DNA from: Macrostomum hystrix
Taxonomy: Eukaryota; Platyhelminthes; Macrostomidae
NCBI GenBank assembly: GCA_950097015.1
Contig: CATNEN010000014.1
Span: 1,302,001 to 1,366,000, forward strand
Length of the DNA stretch: 64,000 nucleotides
Direction: 5' to 3'
Shown: in pieces, positions 56,587 through 64,000 of the stretch
Numbering within the stretch: the stretch's first letter is position 1
Layout of the letters: each line of letters starts with the position of its first letter
Made by a program: the position numbers and the translations under genes
The notes under the pieces: generated by a model
Databases searched by the model: none
Told to the model about the DNA's origin: nothing
What the model saw: only the letters and a program-made list of their open reading frames with translations

Positions 56587-58330
56587 ATTGCGGCCGGCCG
56601 GGGGACTTGATCGACGGCCCCACTGCACCGGCCGATTCTGACAAGGTCGATCACCCGCTCCCCCCTGGCCGGCCTCAAGCTAAGCCCATCGAGTCTGTTG
56701 CCTTCTCCTCTGACCTTATCAGCGCCGCCTGGGATGCCGAGCTGCTCGGCGATCCCGATCGTGACTTCCTGCTGAACGGTGTTCGCAACGGCTTCCGACT
56801 CACCTGCCCCAGTGCCCCTGACAATCAGCCTAATAGCACTTGCTCTCAGAACTACTTCTCCGCTGACAGTAATCGGCAACTGGTCGAGCAGCAGGTGCGG
56901 GAAGAAGTGGCCAACGGCCGTTATGTGAAAGTCAGCAACAAGCCGGACGTCGTCAGCGCCCTCGGTGCCATCCCGAAAGGGAACAACAAGATCCGGCTGA
57001 TCCACGACTGCTCGCAACCTCCGGACCTCTCGCTGAACAGCCGTTTCTCCTCTGACTACCAGATCAAGTTTGAGACTGTCAGCCAGTTCACTGCCAAGCT
57101 GCAGCCGGGTTGGTTCATGGCGAAGGTCGACCTGGCCAATGCTTACCGCAGTGTCGGAATCAGTCCCCACGACTTCCGCTACACTGGTCTACAGTGGAAG
57201 TTCAGCGATCAACCGGGCCCGACGTACCTGTGCGACACGCGCCTGCCATTCGGCGCGGCAGCTTCAGTGGAAGTCTTCCACCGCCTCAGCCAGTCCATCA
57301 AGCGCATGATGCAGCGACGCGGCTTCAGCAACATCGGGAGTTACCTCGACGACTTTGCTGTGGCGGCAGAAACAGAGATCGCCTGCCAGCAAGCTCTGGA
57401 CACTCTGCTTCATCTGCTGCGGCGTCTAGGCTTCTCCATCAACTGGAGCAAAGTAGCTCCACCGTGCACTAGGCTGGTGTACCTGGGCGTCATGATTGAC
57501 ACCAACAGCGGCCTGCTAGAGCTCCCAAAGGACAAGCTCGAGGCCACGAAAGCGCAGCTGCAATCCGCACTCTCGCACAAGCGCATCACCAAGCGCCAGC
57601 TCCAATCTCTCTGTGGCCGCATTAACTGGGTTTGCCAGGTCGTCCGTATCGGGAGGTGTTTCCTGAGGCCGCTCCTGCTGGAACTCAATAAGCTAAAGCA
57701 GCACTGCCACAAACTGCGCATGCACAACGACCTCCGCGAGACCATCCTCTGGTGGGTTGCCTGCCTGGCCAAGACCCCCAGCTGCCGCATTTGGAGGACC
57801 GCCGGGCCAGCCTGGGCAATCGAGTCGGACGCATCCAATTGGGGAGGCTGCGGCATCATCCGCGGCCCAGGCGTCACTAACTGGCTCATCATCGACTGGC
57901 AACGTGATAGCCAGGAGCTCGAAACTCTGCACATCAATTTTAAGGAGAGCCTCGCGCCCGTGTTCACGGCTCTGCACTTTCAACAACAGCTGCAACCAGG
58001 AAGCAACCTGGTGATCTACTCGGACAGCACGGCCGCTGTCGGCGCCATCAACAAAGGCTCCTCGCCGAACCCGATTGTCAACACAGCCCTGCAGCAGCTC
58101 GCGCTTCTCGCCGCTCACCACGATCTCGTTATCCAAGCCTTCCACGTGCCTGGGACGTTCCAGATCTTTGCGGACAGCGGCAGTCGCGCAGATGACATCA
58201 GCGAGCTGGCAAATTTTCTGCTCCGGCTCTACGGCACAGTGGACATTAAAACTGACAACCTTCATGAGCACACCCTTTCGTCCGCCTCCCGCCAATTCCT
58301 TTCTTTGCAGATCGCTCGCCTACGGTCCCG
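56475..58330 (+). CDS. YR element ORF2: reverse transcriptase and RNase H
   Basis: The ORF is open to 58,919, but the protein-like part ends near 58,330, after which ORF3 overlaps. RT motifs: KIRLIHDCSQPPDLSLNSRF, motif A AKVDLANAYRSVGISP, RLPFGAAASVEVFHRLSQ and the active site SYLDDFAVAAE (57,342-57,353). RNase H follows with WAIESDASNWGGCGII, a FKESLAPV glutamate, VIYSDSTAAVGAINKG and FADSGSRADDISE, so all catalytic carboxylates are present. This is the DIRS-order type of RT, which copies element RNA into DNA. The first ~25 codons overlap ORF1 by 112 bp; a -1 frameshift or internal start is likely. No methyltransferase domain follows RNase H. Confidence 0.9.
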
Positions 58331-59305
58331 GGTTCGCACCTCAGCCGCCGCTACCAAGAGCTCTGCAGCCTGGCCTTCGCAGGCACCACAGCGCGCTCCT
58401 ACCGCTGCCAAATTGCCTCCTGGCAACGCTTCTGTAAGCGAACGCGCATCGACAGCACCAGACCGTCAGCACAGCAGATCGCGCACTACGTCATCGTGCT
58501 GGCTGACCGCCTCACATCGCATGCCAGCATCGGTGCATACCTTAACGCCGCCGACCTGTACTGCAAGCTGCAGACTGGCCGCGGCCTCCCAAGCGACCCT
58601 CGCATCGACCTGCTCCTCCGCGGCGTGCGACGCAAGCTGGCCAAGCCACCCGCGCGCAAGGCTCCAATCAAGCCAAACCACCTGCTCAAACTGCGGGGAG
58701 TACTGCAGCTGCATATTCCGGAGGACGCAGCCTTCTGGGCGGCTGTACTGGTCGGATTCTGGGGCCTGCTGCGGCGCGCAAACCTGTGTTGCCCGACCCC
58801 AATGCCGCCACCGGGAGAGGCCATCATCGTTGAAGACCTACGGCTGGGCTCGGACCTTGCAATCCTGCATGTCCGCAAGTCCAAGACCAACCAGTTCCGC
58901 GAGCGAGTGCACCGCGTAGTCCTGCCACGCCTTCGACGCGAGGCGCAGCACCCGCTCTGTCCGGTGGCAGCGCTGCGACACCACCTGCACGCCAACCAGC
59001 CCGTCCCTGCTTCAGCCCATCTCTTCGCTTTCCGCCATTGCGGTGGTCTCGTGCCAATGACCGCCACCCGGTTCTACCGCCTGTTTCGCCGCGCAGTCAA
59101 CCTCGCCGGCCTGGGAGGTCTATCGCTCTCGCCACACAGCCTTCGTCGCGGTGGTGCCTCCCTAGCCTTTCGGGAAGGCATCCCGCTGCCCGTCGTCAAG
59201 GCGCTGGGAGACTGGCGGAGCTCGGCGGTGGAGGCGTACCTTGGGTTGGAGTCGGGCCTCGACCTGCAACTGGCCGCTGCTCAAAAGCTATCAGCGTGCG
59301 TTTGA
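58268..59305 (+). CDS. YR element ORF3: tyrosine recombinase
   Basis: Open from a TGA at 58,265 to the stop at 59,305, in the -1 frame relative to ORF2. An N-terminal core-binding part begins near 58,350 (ARSYRCQIASWQRFCKRTRI). The catalytic domain carries the R-H-R-Y set: Arg in WGLLRRANLC (about 58,770), His and Arg in SPHSLRRGGASLAF (about 59,130), W in GDWRSS and Tyr in VEAYLGLES (about 59,235). It would integrate a circular DNA copy, in place of an integrase. No ATG is evident at the 5' end; the first in-frame candidates are GTG at 58,496 or internal Met codons, so expression by frameshifting from ORF2 is likely. Confidence 0.88.
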   Translation, partial: AHPFVRLPPIPFFADRSPTVPGSHLSRRYQELCSLAFAGTTARSYRCQIASWQRFCKRTRIDSTRPSAQQIAHYVIVLADRLTSHASIGAYLNAADLYCKLQTGRGLPSDPRIDLLLRGVRRKLAKPPARKAPIKPNHLLKLRGVLQLHIPEDAAFWAAVLVGFWGLLRRANLCCPTPMPPPGEAIIVEDLRLGSDLAILHVRKSKTNQFRERVHRVVLPRLRREAQHPLCPVAALRHHLHANQPVPASAHLFAFRHCGGLVPMTATRFYRLFRRAVNLAGLGGLSLSPHSLRRGGASLAFREGIPLPVVKALGDWRSSAVEAYLGLESGLDLQLAAAQKLSACV

Positions 59306-59561
59306 CCCTTGGTGTGTCGCTGAAATATTCTTTGTGACCTCCTTCTTTGTACTCGCTGTGGACCAAGTGCTTCTGCCTTCTGTATTTTTGCTTTCGCGTT
59401 TAGTTGTCGTTTGCTATGCTCGCTGGTCTTGCTGTAACTTTTTTTACACTTTCAACCATTTTGTGTTTTATGTTTTAGCTCAGTTTTAAGTGCGTACCGG
59501 TGTCACCCTCTTTTGCTTTTCGTGTTGCGTGCCTCCCTCCTTCCTCTTCTTTTTTTGGGTT

Positions 59562-59653
59562 TGGGCCATAGACGGTGCCCTTCCCTCGTTCGCTCTCTGC
59601 TATGTCGCAGCTGCTGTCTCTGTCTGCCTTCGTGTCTGGGAGTGTGGTGTTTA
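59562..59653 (+). repeat. split direct repeat B1
   Basis: 92 bp from tgggccatagacggtgccc to gtggtgttta. Identical to B2 and joined directly to A2. Confidence 0.9.
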
Positions 59654-59794
59654 GTGTCCAATCGGTGTTCGCTGATTGGTTGTAAACACCCACCCCAGAC
59701 ACCCACCCCTCCGCCTTGTGCTGGGTCGTATTTCAGCCGGCGCCCGCGTGCTGCCCAGCCTTGTCTCTTCGCGCTGCGTGGTGTGAAATTTTCT
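59654..59794 (+). repeat. split direct repeat A2
   Basis: 141 bp, identical by eye to A1. Followed by 107 bp of unrepeated pyrimidine-rich sequence before B2. Confidence 0.9.
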
Positions 59795-59901
59795 TTTTTG
59801 CCTTTTCCTGGCTTCCTTTTTCTTGCTTTTCTGTGCTTTTTGCTTTCTTCGCCGTTTTAATTATTTTCTTCGAAACAATTTATCAGCAAATATATTGCAT
59901 G

Positions 59902-59993
59902 TGGGCCATAGACGGTGCCCTTCCCTCGTTCGCTCTCTGCTATGTCGCAGCTGCTGTCTCTGTCTGCCTTCGTGTCTGGGAGTGTGGTGTTTA
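59902..59993 (+). repeat. split direct repeat B2 (right end of YR element)
   Basis: 92 bp, identical by eye to B1. Its last bases gtggtgttta define the right end of the element. Confidence 0.9.
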
Positions 59994-60619
59994 TTTGGAA
60001 AGTACACTCCGTATATATTCGACTCATTATTTTTGTCCTGCATATGGAAAACTTTTGTTTGCTATTTCCCTTTGCAGCATTTTTTAATTCAAAGTCAAAG
60101 GTGAAAAAGCGAAACTTTTTTGGCAAGATCATGACTTGAACTCTATTGTCCTTAAGCACAGAAACAGAGCAACTTATTGAGCTACTTTCCAGAGAAAATT
60201 TCTACTGAACAATAAGGAGTACACTCTCCACATCCAAGACATCCACACCAAGTTAAGGTATACAGACACCTTAAAAAGACACCTTGTAAAATAAAGACAC
60301 CTTAAAAAACAGGTAATGAGCAGGTACAAATGAGGCTATTTCCGAATTTCTGTGTGTGCAGCCTCCGGTTTTTTGTTACCCCATTCAAAAGCTGCTATAA
60401 ATTTCCAAATTATTTCCATATTAATGGTTAGTTTTTTATTCCTGATTATAATTAACGTAATTTTTTGTCACCGTTATCGCAACAAGGATTATTACGAGTG
60501 GCGCTGCCAAACGCACTGTCGTGTCAGATCTCAGATCACACGATTCCATGTAAGACAAATCACTGTTCTGCGCATACAAACGAAACTTCAGAGCAAGTGG
60601 AAAAAAAGCGGTTTGTAGC
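59994..60619. other. no gene seen
   Basis: Contains a short degenerate repeat agacacctta at 60,250-60,315. The 88-codon ORF at 60,352-60,618 has no domain and is not called. Confidence 0.5.
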
Positions 60620-60847
60620 CAAGGACCACTAGAAGAAGAAAAAATCTTCATAAAATTCGTCGAAGCAACATATTTTGTAAGTTATAACAAAGGAAGAGCT
60701 TTGTATCTGCTTCCAAAAAAGCTATCAACACTTTAAGGTGGAAAAAGTGAAAATTTCCTATCTCGTTAGTGTATTTTTCCGTAAAAATCTGCCTTTATTA
60801 AATTTTATAGGAAACGAAGTGTCCCGTCCTTCTTCTAGTGGTCCTTG
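60620..60847. mobile_element. MITE candidate with 19-bp perfect terminal inverted repeats
   Basis: caaggaccactagaagaag at 60,620-60,638 is the exact reverse complement of cttcttctagtggtccttg at 60,829-60,847. The 228-bp element is AT-rich and non-coding. No clear target-site duplication flanks it, so the superfamily is unknown and a chance remnant of an inverted duplication remains possible. Confidence 0.6.
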
Positions 60848-61153
60848 CTGACTGCCTGCAAGGGTTAGGAGCGTAAATGCTGCGGCGTTTGTGCCATAGA
60901 CATCGCATCTTTCCTGGCGAACGCGAAGTCTATTCCTTAATTTATTAAATTGCTTTTGAATTTAAAGTGCGCACGATTGCTTATAGTTTTATTTTATTTA
61001 ATCACAAAACATCCGATATTTGAGAAACTAAAGTGCGTAGCTAAAAAACCGGTCTAACCTCAGATGATAGAATTATAGAAAAACAACTCTATCTTGTAAA
61101 TGATGTAGCATAGTAGTATGTCCTTATTCCTCAGCCCTCATTCAGTCTCTCCC
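60848..61153. other. 3' flank of the membrane-protein gene; no other gene seen
   Basis: Lies downstream of the minus-strand gene. The minus strand has aataagg about 20-40 bp past the stop codons, a weak polyadenylation signal candidate. Short tandem words cagccctcattcagtctct occur at 61,133-61,165. Confidence 0.4.
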
Positions 61154-61322
61154 TCAGCCCTCAGTCAGTCGATTCCTCACTAGGTGCTGCTTCTCGATCA
61201 CCATGTGGGTCTGGCTGATGTTTCTGCGCAGCAGTAACAGAAGCAGGGCGGCGATCAGCAGCAGCAGCAGCGCCACCGCCAGGAACATCACCAGGCTCGT
61301 TCTCTCGGGACATCACCTTGCC
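61154..61322 (-). CDS. membrane-protein gene, last exon (transmembrane segment in one frame)
   Basis: Two readings. With the upstream acceptor (CTCTTCGCTCAG, exon start 61,322) phase 0 gives a hydrophilic tail ending at 61,161. With a second AG 19 nt further on (exon start 61,303) the frame gives RTSLVMFLAVALLLLLIAAL, LLLLLRRNIS and a ~20-residue basic tail, stop at 61,154-61,156. The second reading has a textbook single-pass membrane helix with RR stop-transfer and suits an Ig-domain ectodomain. The first has the better polypyrimidine tract and resembles the start of the big exon at 63,926. Only cDNA can decide. Confidence 0.55.
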
Positions 61323-61523
61323 CTGAGCGAAGAGAATGACATGAATGAATTTACCAAAAGTGGGGATATCAGGTGAATATAGAACTGGAAGTGGGATATC
61401 AGGTGAATATAGAACTGGAAGTAGGATATCAGGTGAATATAGAACTGCAAGTGGGGATATCAGCAGGGACCAGCTGTGCCGAACATCCCGGCGCATCATT
61501 CCAAGAAACTGTAAAAGGCGCAC
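61323..61523 (-). repeat. intron with ~31-bp minisatellite
   Basis: Between the donor CAG|GTGCGC (61,524/61,523) and the CTCAG acceptor at 61,323. It contains about four copies of a ~31-bp unit with the core ggtgaatatagaactggaag (61,363-61,470). The same intron type reappears at the right window edge (63,927-64,000), which has one diverged unit. Confidence 0.75.
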
Positions 61524-61784
61524 CTGGAAGTCGATGCTCAGGACGATTGACTGCAGACTGCTGGTCACATCAAAGTCAGTTGAGTAGAAGCAGCGAGGAT
61601 CGGCCCTGCAGTCTTTGTCACCGGCAGCTACGTTCTTAGAACCGTACCTGTCTTTGTGCATCCGAAGGTTCGCCAGGTCGGCGAGGCTGACGGAGCCGGG
61701 CCGGTAGCGGAGGTTGAAAACAGGCGTGAGGGTTTTGCGCTTCTGCAGCTCGGCAAGAACTTTCTCGTCCGAGGTTGGGAGGAC
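61524..61784 (-). CDS. membrane-protein gene, penultimate exon
   Basis: 261 bp, 87 codons, phase 0 at both ends: acceptor CCCGACAG at 61,785, donor CAG|GTGCGC after 61,524. Encodes VLPTSDEKVLAELQKRKTL, then VFNLRYRPGSVSLADL, KDCRADPRCFYSTDFDV and QSIVLSIDFQ. No named domain recognised; the two closely spaced cysteines suggest an extracellular position next to the membrane. Confidence 0.7.
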
Positions 61785-61871
61785 CTGTCGGGCGGTGAAG
61801 AGTCGGTAAAGTCGCGAGTGAGTGAGGGCGGGAAATAACGGGTCCATTAAATTTTATTTCCGACAGCGCAC

Positions 61872-63926
61872 CTTAAATGACAGTCGATTTGTGTTGCTAT
61901 CGAATAAGATTTCGGACACGCCTGGCTGGTTGATGATGGCTAGGTCAGTGAGGTAGACATTGTCAATCTTGAACATGGCGACCACTTCGACGTCGAATTG
62001 CTTCAGATAGGCAGTCAATTCCGGTTTGAAAGCTACCGCGAACTCGGCGCCGGTGATGGTGGAGCAGTGCTGCATGGAGCAGTTCCTGGCCATACTCAAA
62101 TCAAAGCTCTCAGGCCCTGGACGCTGCAAGAAGAGGACATTGCTGCCAGACTCTACCGAGTATTTCGGCATGCCGATCTTCTCCGCATCGCCGGGGCTCA
62201 CGGTGGCGCGGCACACGATGCGATGCGAGAAATCCCTGCCCATGGACGATTCGCGCGGCGGGACACTGTCAATCGTTATGTTGATGGTTCGCCTGCCCGG
62301 CACTGACGTCACCGTGTCAACAATGACAGGCTGGCGCGGACTAAACAGCGAGTTGAATTCGTTCAACTGCAGCTCCTTCCACGCAGAGGCTTCACGAACA
62401 ACCGATGTTGAGAACACGGCACTGGCAACCACCTGGTCCAAGTTGCTAAAAAATGTGGTGCAGTTGTAAGACATGGACTCGCCTTCCATTGCGTAGATCC
62501 TGGGCGGCAGGTTGCCGGATACTACACTGGAGCTTTGAAATGGCTTATAGCTGAAATGTGGCATGCTGACAATATGTACATTGAATGTGAAGCTAACACC
62601 ACCGGCCTCGCAAGTGTACTGGCCAGAGTGACTGTTGTCCACGGTCTCCGTGAACTCAATGACATTGCCAGTCTTTGAGACTAGAATGCCGTCAACATTT
62701 GACCAACGGTATGGCGACCATGCCACTAACGTCCGTCGATTATTGTCTTTGCTGATGTGCGTAAATTTGTAGGTCGTCAGGGGGTCGGTGCAGATGATCG
62801 GGCAGACAAGAGGCGTGGCGTCCATGCCAGAGAAGATAAAAATAGGATCATTGCTCAGGTTGGCCGGCAGCTTGCAACTGGCATTTGTGCCCTGCCTGGT
62901 GTACATCACTTTATCTTTAGATATCCTCTCTTTGACAGCAAAATCGCGGTCATAGGGCCTTACAGAACCGGAGAACGAGAGTGTGGTGCAGATTCTGATT
63001 GCAGAGGAAGACATGTTATCAAAGATGCTAGCAACGATGCTGCTGAGGCCGAAGGTTGCATAGTGCAGCTCGCCAGTGGCTAGATTCAAGTACATATGCT
63101 TCAGCAGCTGCAGTCCTTTTTCTTCCAGCTTTGAGTAATAATTGACAAACATAGCGGTAGTTGTCATATAGCGCATCTGGCTCGCACAGGGCCCTGCGTC
63201 AAAACTGAGCACTGCACCAATGTTGATTTTTGACCTGAGAAAGGCTGGTGCTGACTTAAGCGCACTAACAATGCTTTGATCAATAAATTTCACGGTGCCA
63301 AAATCTGATGCCATCCTGAAATTTATCAAGAATTCATATGCTTCTGGAGTGAGGAATCTCAGCATGGCATTTGAGCCAGACACCGGTTCGCTGTTCCAGT
63401 CTCCCAGGGGGTCCAGGCTCCACACGAAGACGCTATTGGACTGGAACTTCAAATCCGGCTGCCCAGACACGCGGACCTGCACGGAGAGCTCTAGCTTCTT
63501 CCTAAAGACATCAACCGACGGCAATGAAGAAGGCTCAAGAATGAATTTGAATGCGTTCGGCTTGCCTTTAACTGGCTGCAAGGAGAATGGGATCGGGGTG
63601 TCTTCACACTGCAGCTCGCGACCGGTCACGGCTGACAAGTCAAGATCGAGCTCGTCGTTGGTATATGGGCACTTGTACTTGAGAACAGCTGAGTAGCCTA
63701 TCTGCTGGTTTCTTTTGCCAACAAGAGTAATGTTGATTGTAAATCTTTGCTTCGGCATCAGAATGGCGAACATGTTGGGTCCGCCAACCTCCCACACATC
63801 ATCCCAGGAGAGGAGGATCTTGCCAGTCTGTGAATAACTGAAGCGCACATTCTCGGAGTCAGCATGTAGGTCTGGCTGGTTTTTCTGCGCAGCACCAGGC
63901 ACGTGCGCTAGAGGCATCGCATTGCC
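61872..63926 (-). CDS. Ig-domain surface protein, main exon
   Basis: An open stretch of about 685 codons. Its 3' end is set by the donor AAG|GTGCGC at 61,872/61,871 (87-bp intron to 61,784); unspliced, the frame stops at 61,854. The 5' end may be an acceptor (CTCTTCGTTCAG at 63,927), making this an internal exon, or an ATG at 63,915-63,917. Residues about 380-455 form an Ig-like domain: a Cys in TPLVCPI, then HSGQYTCEAGGVSFTFNVHI with the Y-x-C motif. The rest (NITLVGKRNQQIG, KKLELSVQVRVSG, RTINITIDSVPPRESS) is beta-rich with N-glycosylation sites and paired cysteines but matches no family I can name. Together with the next exons it suggests a single-pass cell-surface protein. No signal peptide is seen, so more exons probably lie beyond the window. 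Confidence 0.7.
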
Positions 63927-64000
63927 CTGAACGAAGAGAATGACATGGTTGAATTTACCAAAACTGGGGATATAAGGTAACTATAGATCTGGAAGTGGGA
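63927..64000 (-). other. upstream intron (partial)
   Basis: Minus strand ends in CATGTCATTCTCTTCGTTCAG before the main exon, matching the end of the intron at 61,323-61,523 almost base for base, and includes a diverged minisatellite unit. Shows that this exon-intron border has been duplicated. Confidence 0.6.

Larger units (their letters stand above)
55358..59993 (+). mobile_element. complete Ngaro-type tyrosine-recombinase retrotransposon
   Basis: A 4,636-bp element with the order A1 - ORF1 - ORF2 - ORF3 - B1 - A2 - B2. A1 (55,358-55,498) and A2 (59,654-59,794) are identical 141-bp repeats. B1 (59,562-59,653) and B2 (59,902-59,993) are identical 92-bp repeats. B1 and A2 touch, so the internal junction equals the junction made when the element's two ends are joined in a circle. 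Split direct repeats of this order are known for Ngaro and PAT elements. The ORFs give gag, RT-RNase H and a tyrosine recombinase; no DNA methyltransferase domain is seen, which favours Ngaro. Perfect repeats and intact motifs suggest a recent, perhaps still active copy. No target-site duplication is seen, as expected for recombinase-based insertion. Confidence 0.9.

Noticed and set aside
56583-57170. Minus-strand ORFs across the YR element
   Set aside because: High GC content of the RT frame makes long antisense frames. They match no domain, while the plus frame has all RT motifs.
60352-60618. 88-codon ORF near the YR element
   Set aside because: It overlaps the start of the MITE candidate only at its 3' edge and has no domain; chance ORF in AT-rich sequence.
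61161-61847. Single 228-codon gene at the right edge
   Set aside because: It contains two introns with matching GTGCGC donors and in-phase acceptors. Its middle translates minisatellite sequence, so it is better read as two exons and an intron.

Overview
This is an animal nuclear DNA window. It has spliceosomal introns, tRNA-derived SINEs, a LINE remnant, three classes of LTR or tyrosine-recombinase retrotransposon, and an Ig-type membrane protein gene. The repeat mix (BEL/Pao, Gypsy and Ngaro-like elements, a SINE resembling the MetaSINE group, a LINE with C-terminal zinc fingers) fits an invertebrate such as a free-living flatworm or another lophotrochozoan, but the species cannot be fixed from the sequence. 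No bacterial-type operons, CRISPR arrays or rRNA were seen.

Layout. (1) 1-21,312 is a series of composite, satellite-bearing units. Each runs in one order: short hairpin head, 18-bp minisatellite, linker, 23-bp minisatellite, tRNA-like tail, and then one or more ~335-bp SINE-like copies. (2) 21,313-22,832 shows no supportable gene. (3) 22,833-36,141 holds six head-to-tail units of a second satellite-bearing element on the minus strand, built on a 15-bp minisatellite. It includes a 2,419-bp tandem duplication. (4) 36,142-38,444 is the 5' part of an LTR retrotransposon (gag plus probable LTR). Its gag ORF runs without a stop into the 15-bp array. (5) 38,445-44,819 is a graveyard: a SET8-like fragment, a BEN-like pseudogene, a LINE 3' end and a tRNA-derived SINE. 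(6) 44,820-51,935 holds a broken BEL/Pao element and the gag of a second one. (7) 51,936-54,914 is a broken Gypsy element on the minus strand. (8) 55,358-59,993 is a complete, apparently intact Ngaro-type YR retrotransposon with perfect split direct repeats. (9) 60,620-60,847 is a MITE candidate. (10) 61,154 to the end is a minus-strand gene for a probable single-pass Ig-domain surface protein, with signs of local tandem duplication.

How the parts relate. Both satellite-bearing families share one design: a tetranucleotide run, then TTTTAGTATATTTA or a close variant, then GAC(T/G)AGC, then a short perfect hairpin. Copies abut head to tail with nothing between them. This shared grammar across three different hairpin heads is the best candidate here for an undescribed class of mobile satellite. 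The Ngaro-type element is the clearest autonomous element. The only host gene with convincing coding structure is the one at the right edge.
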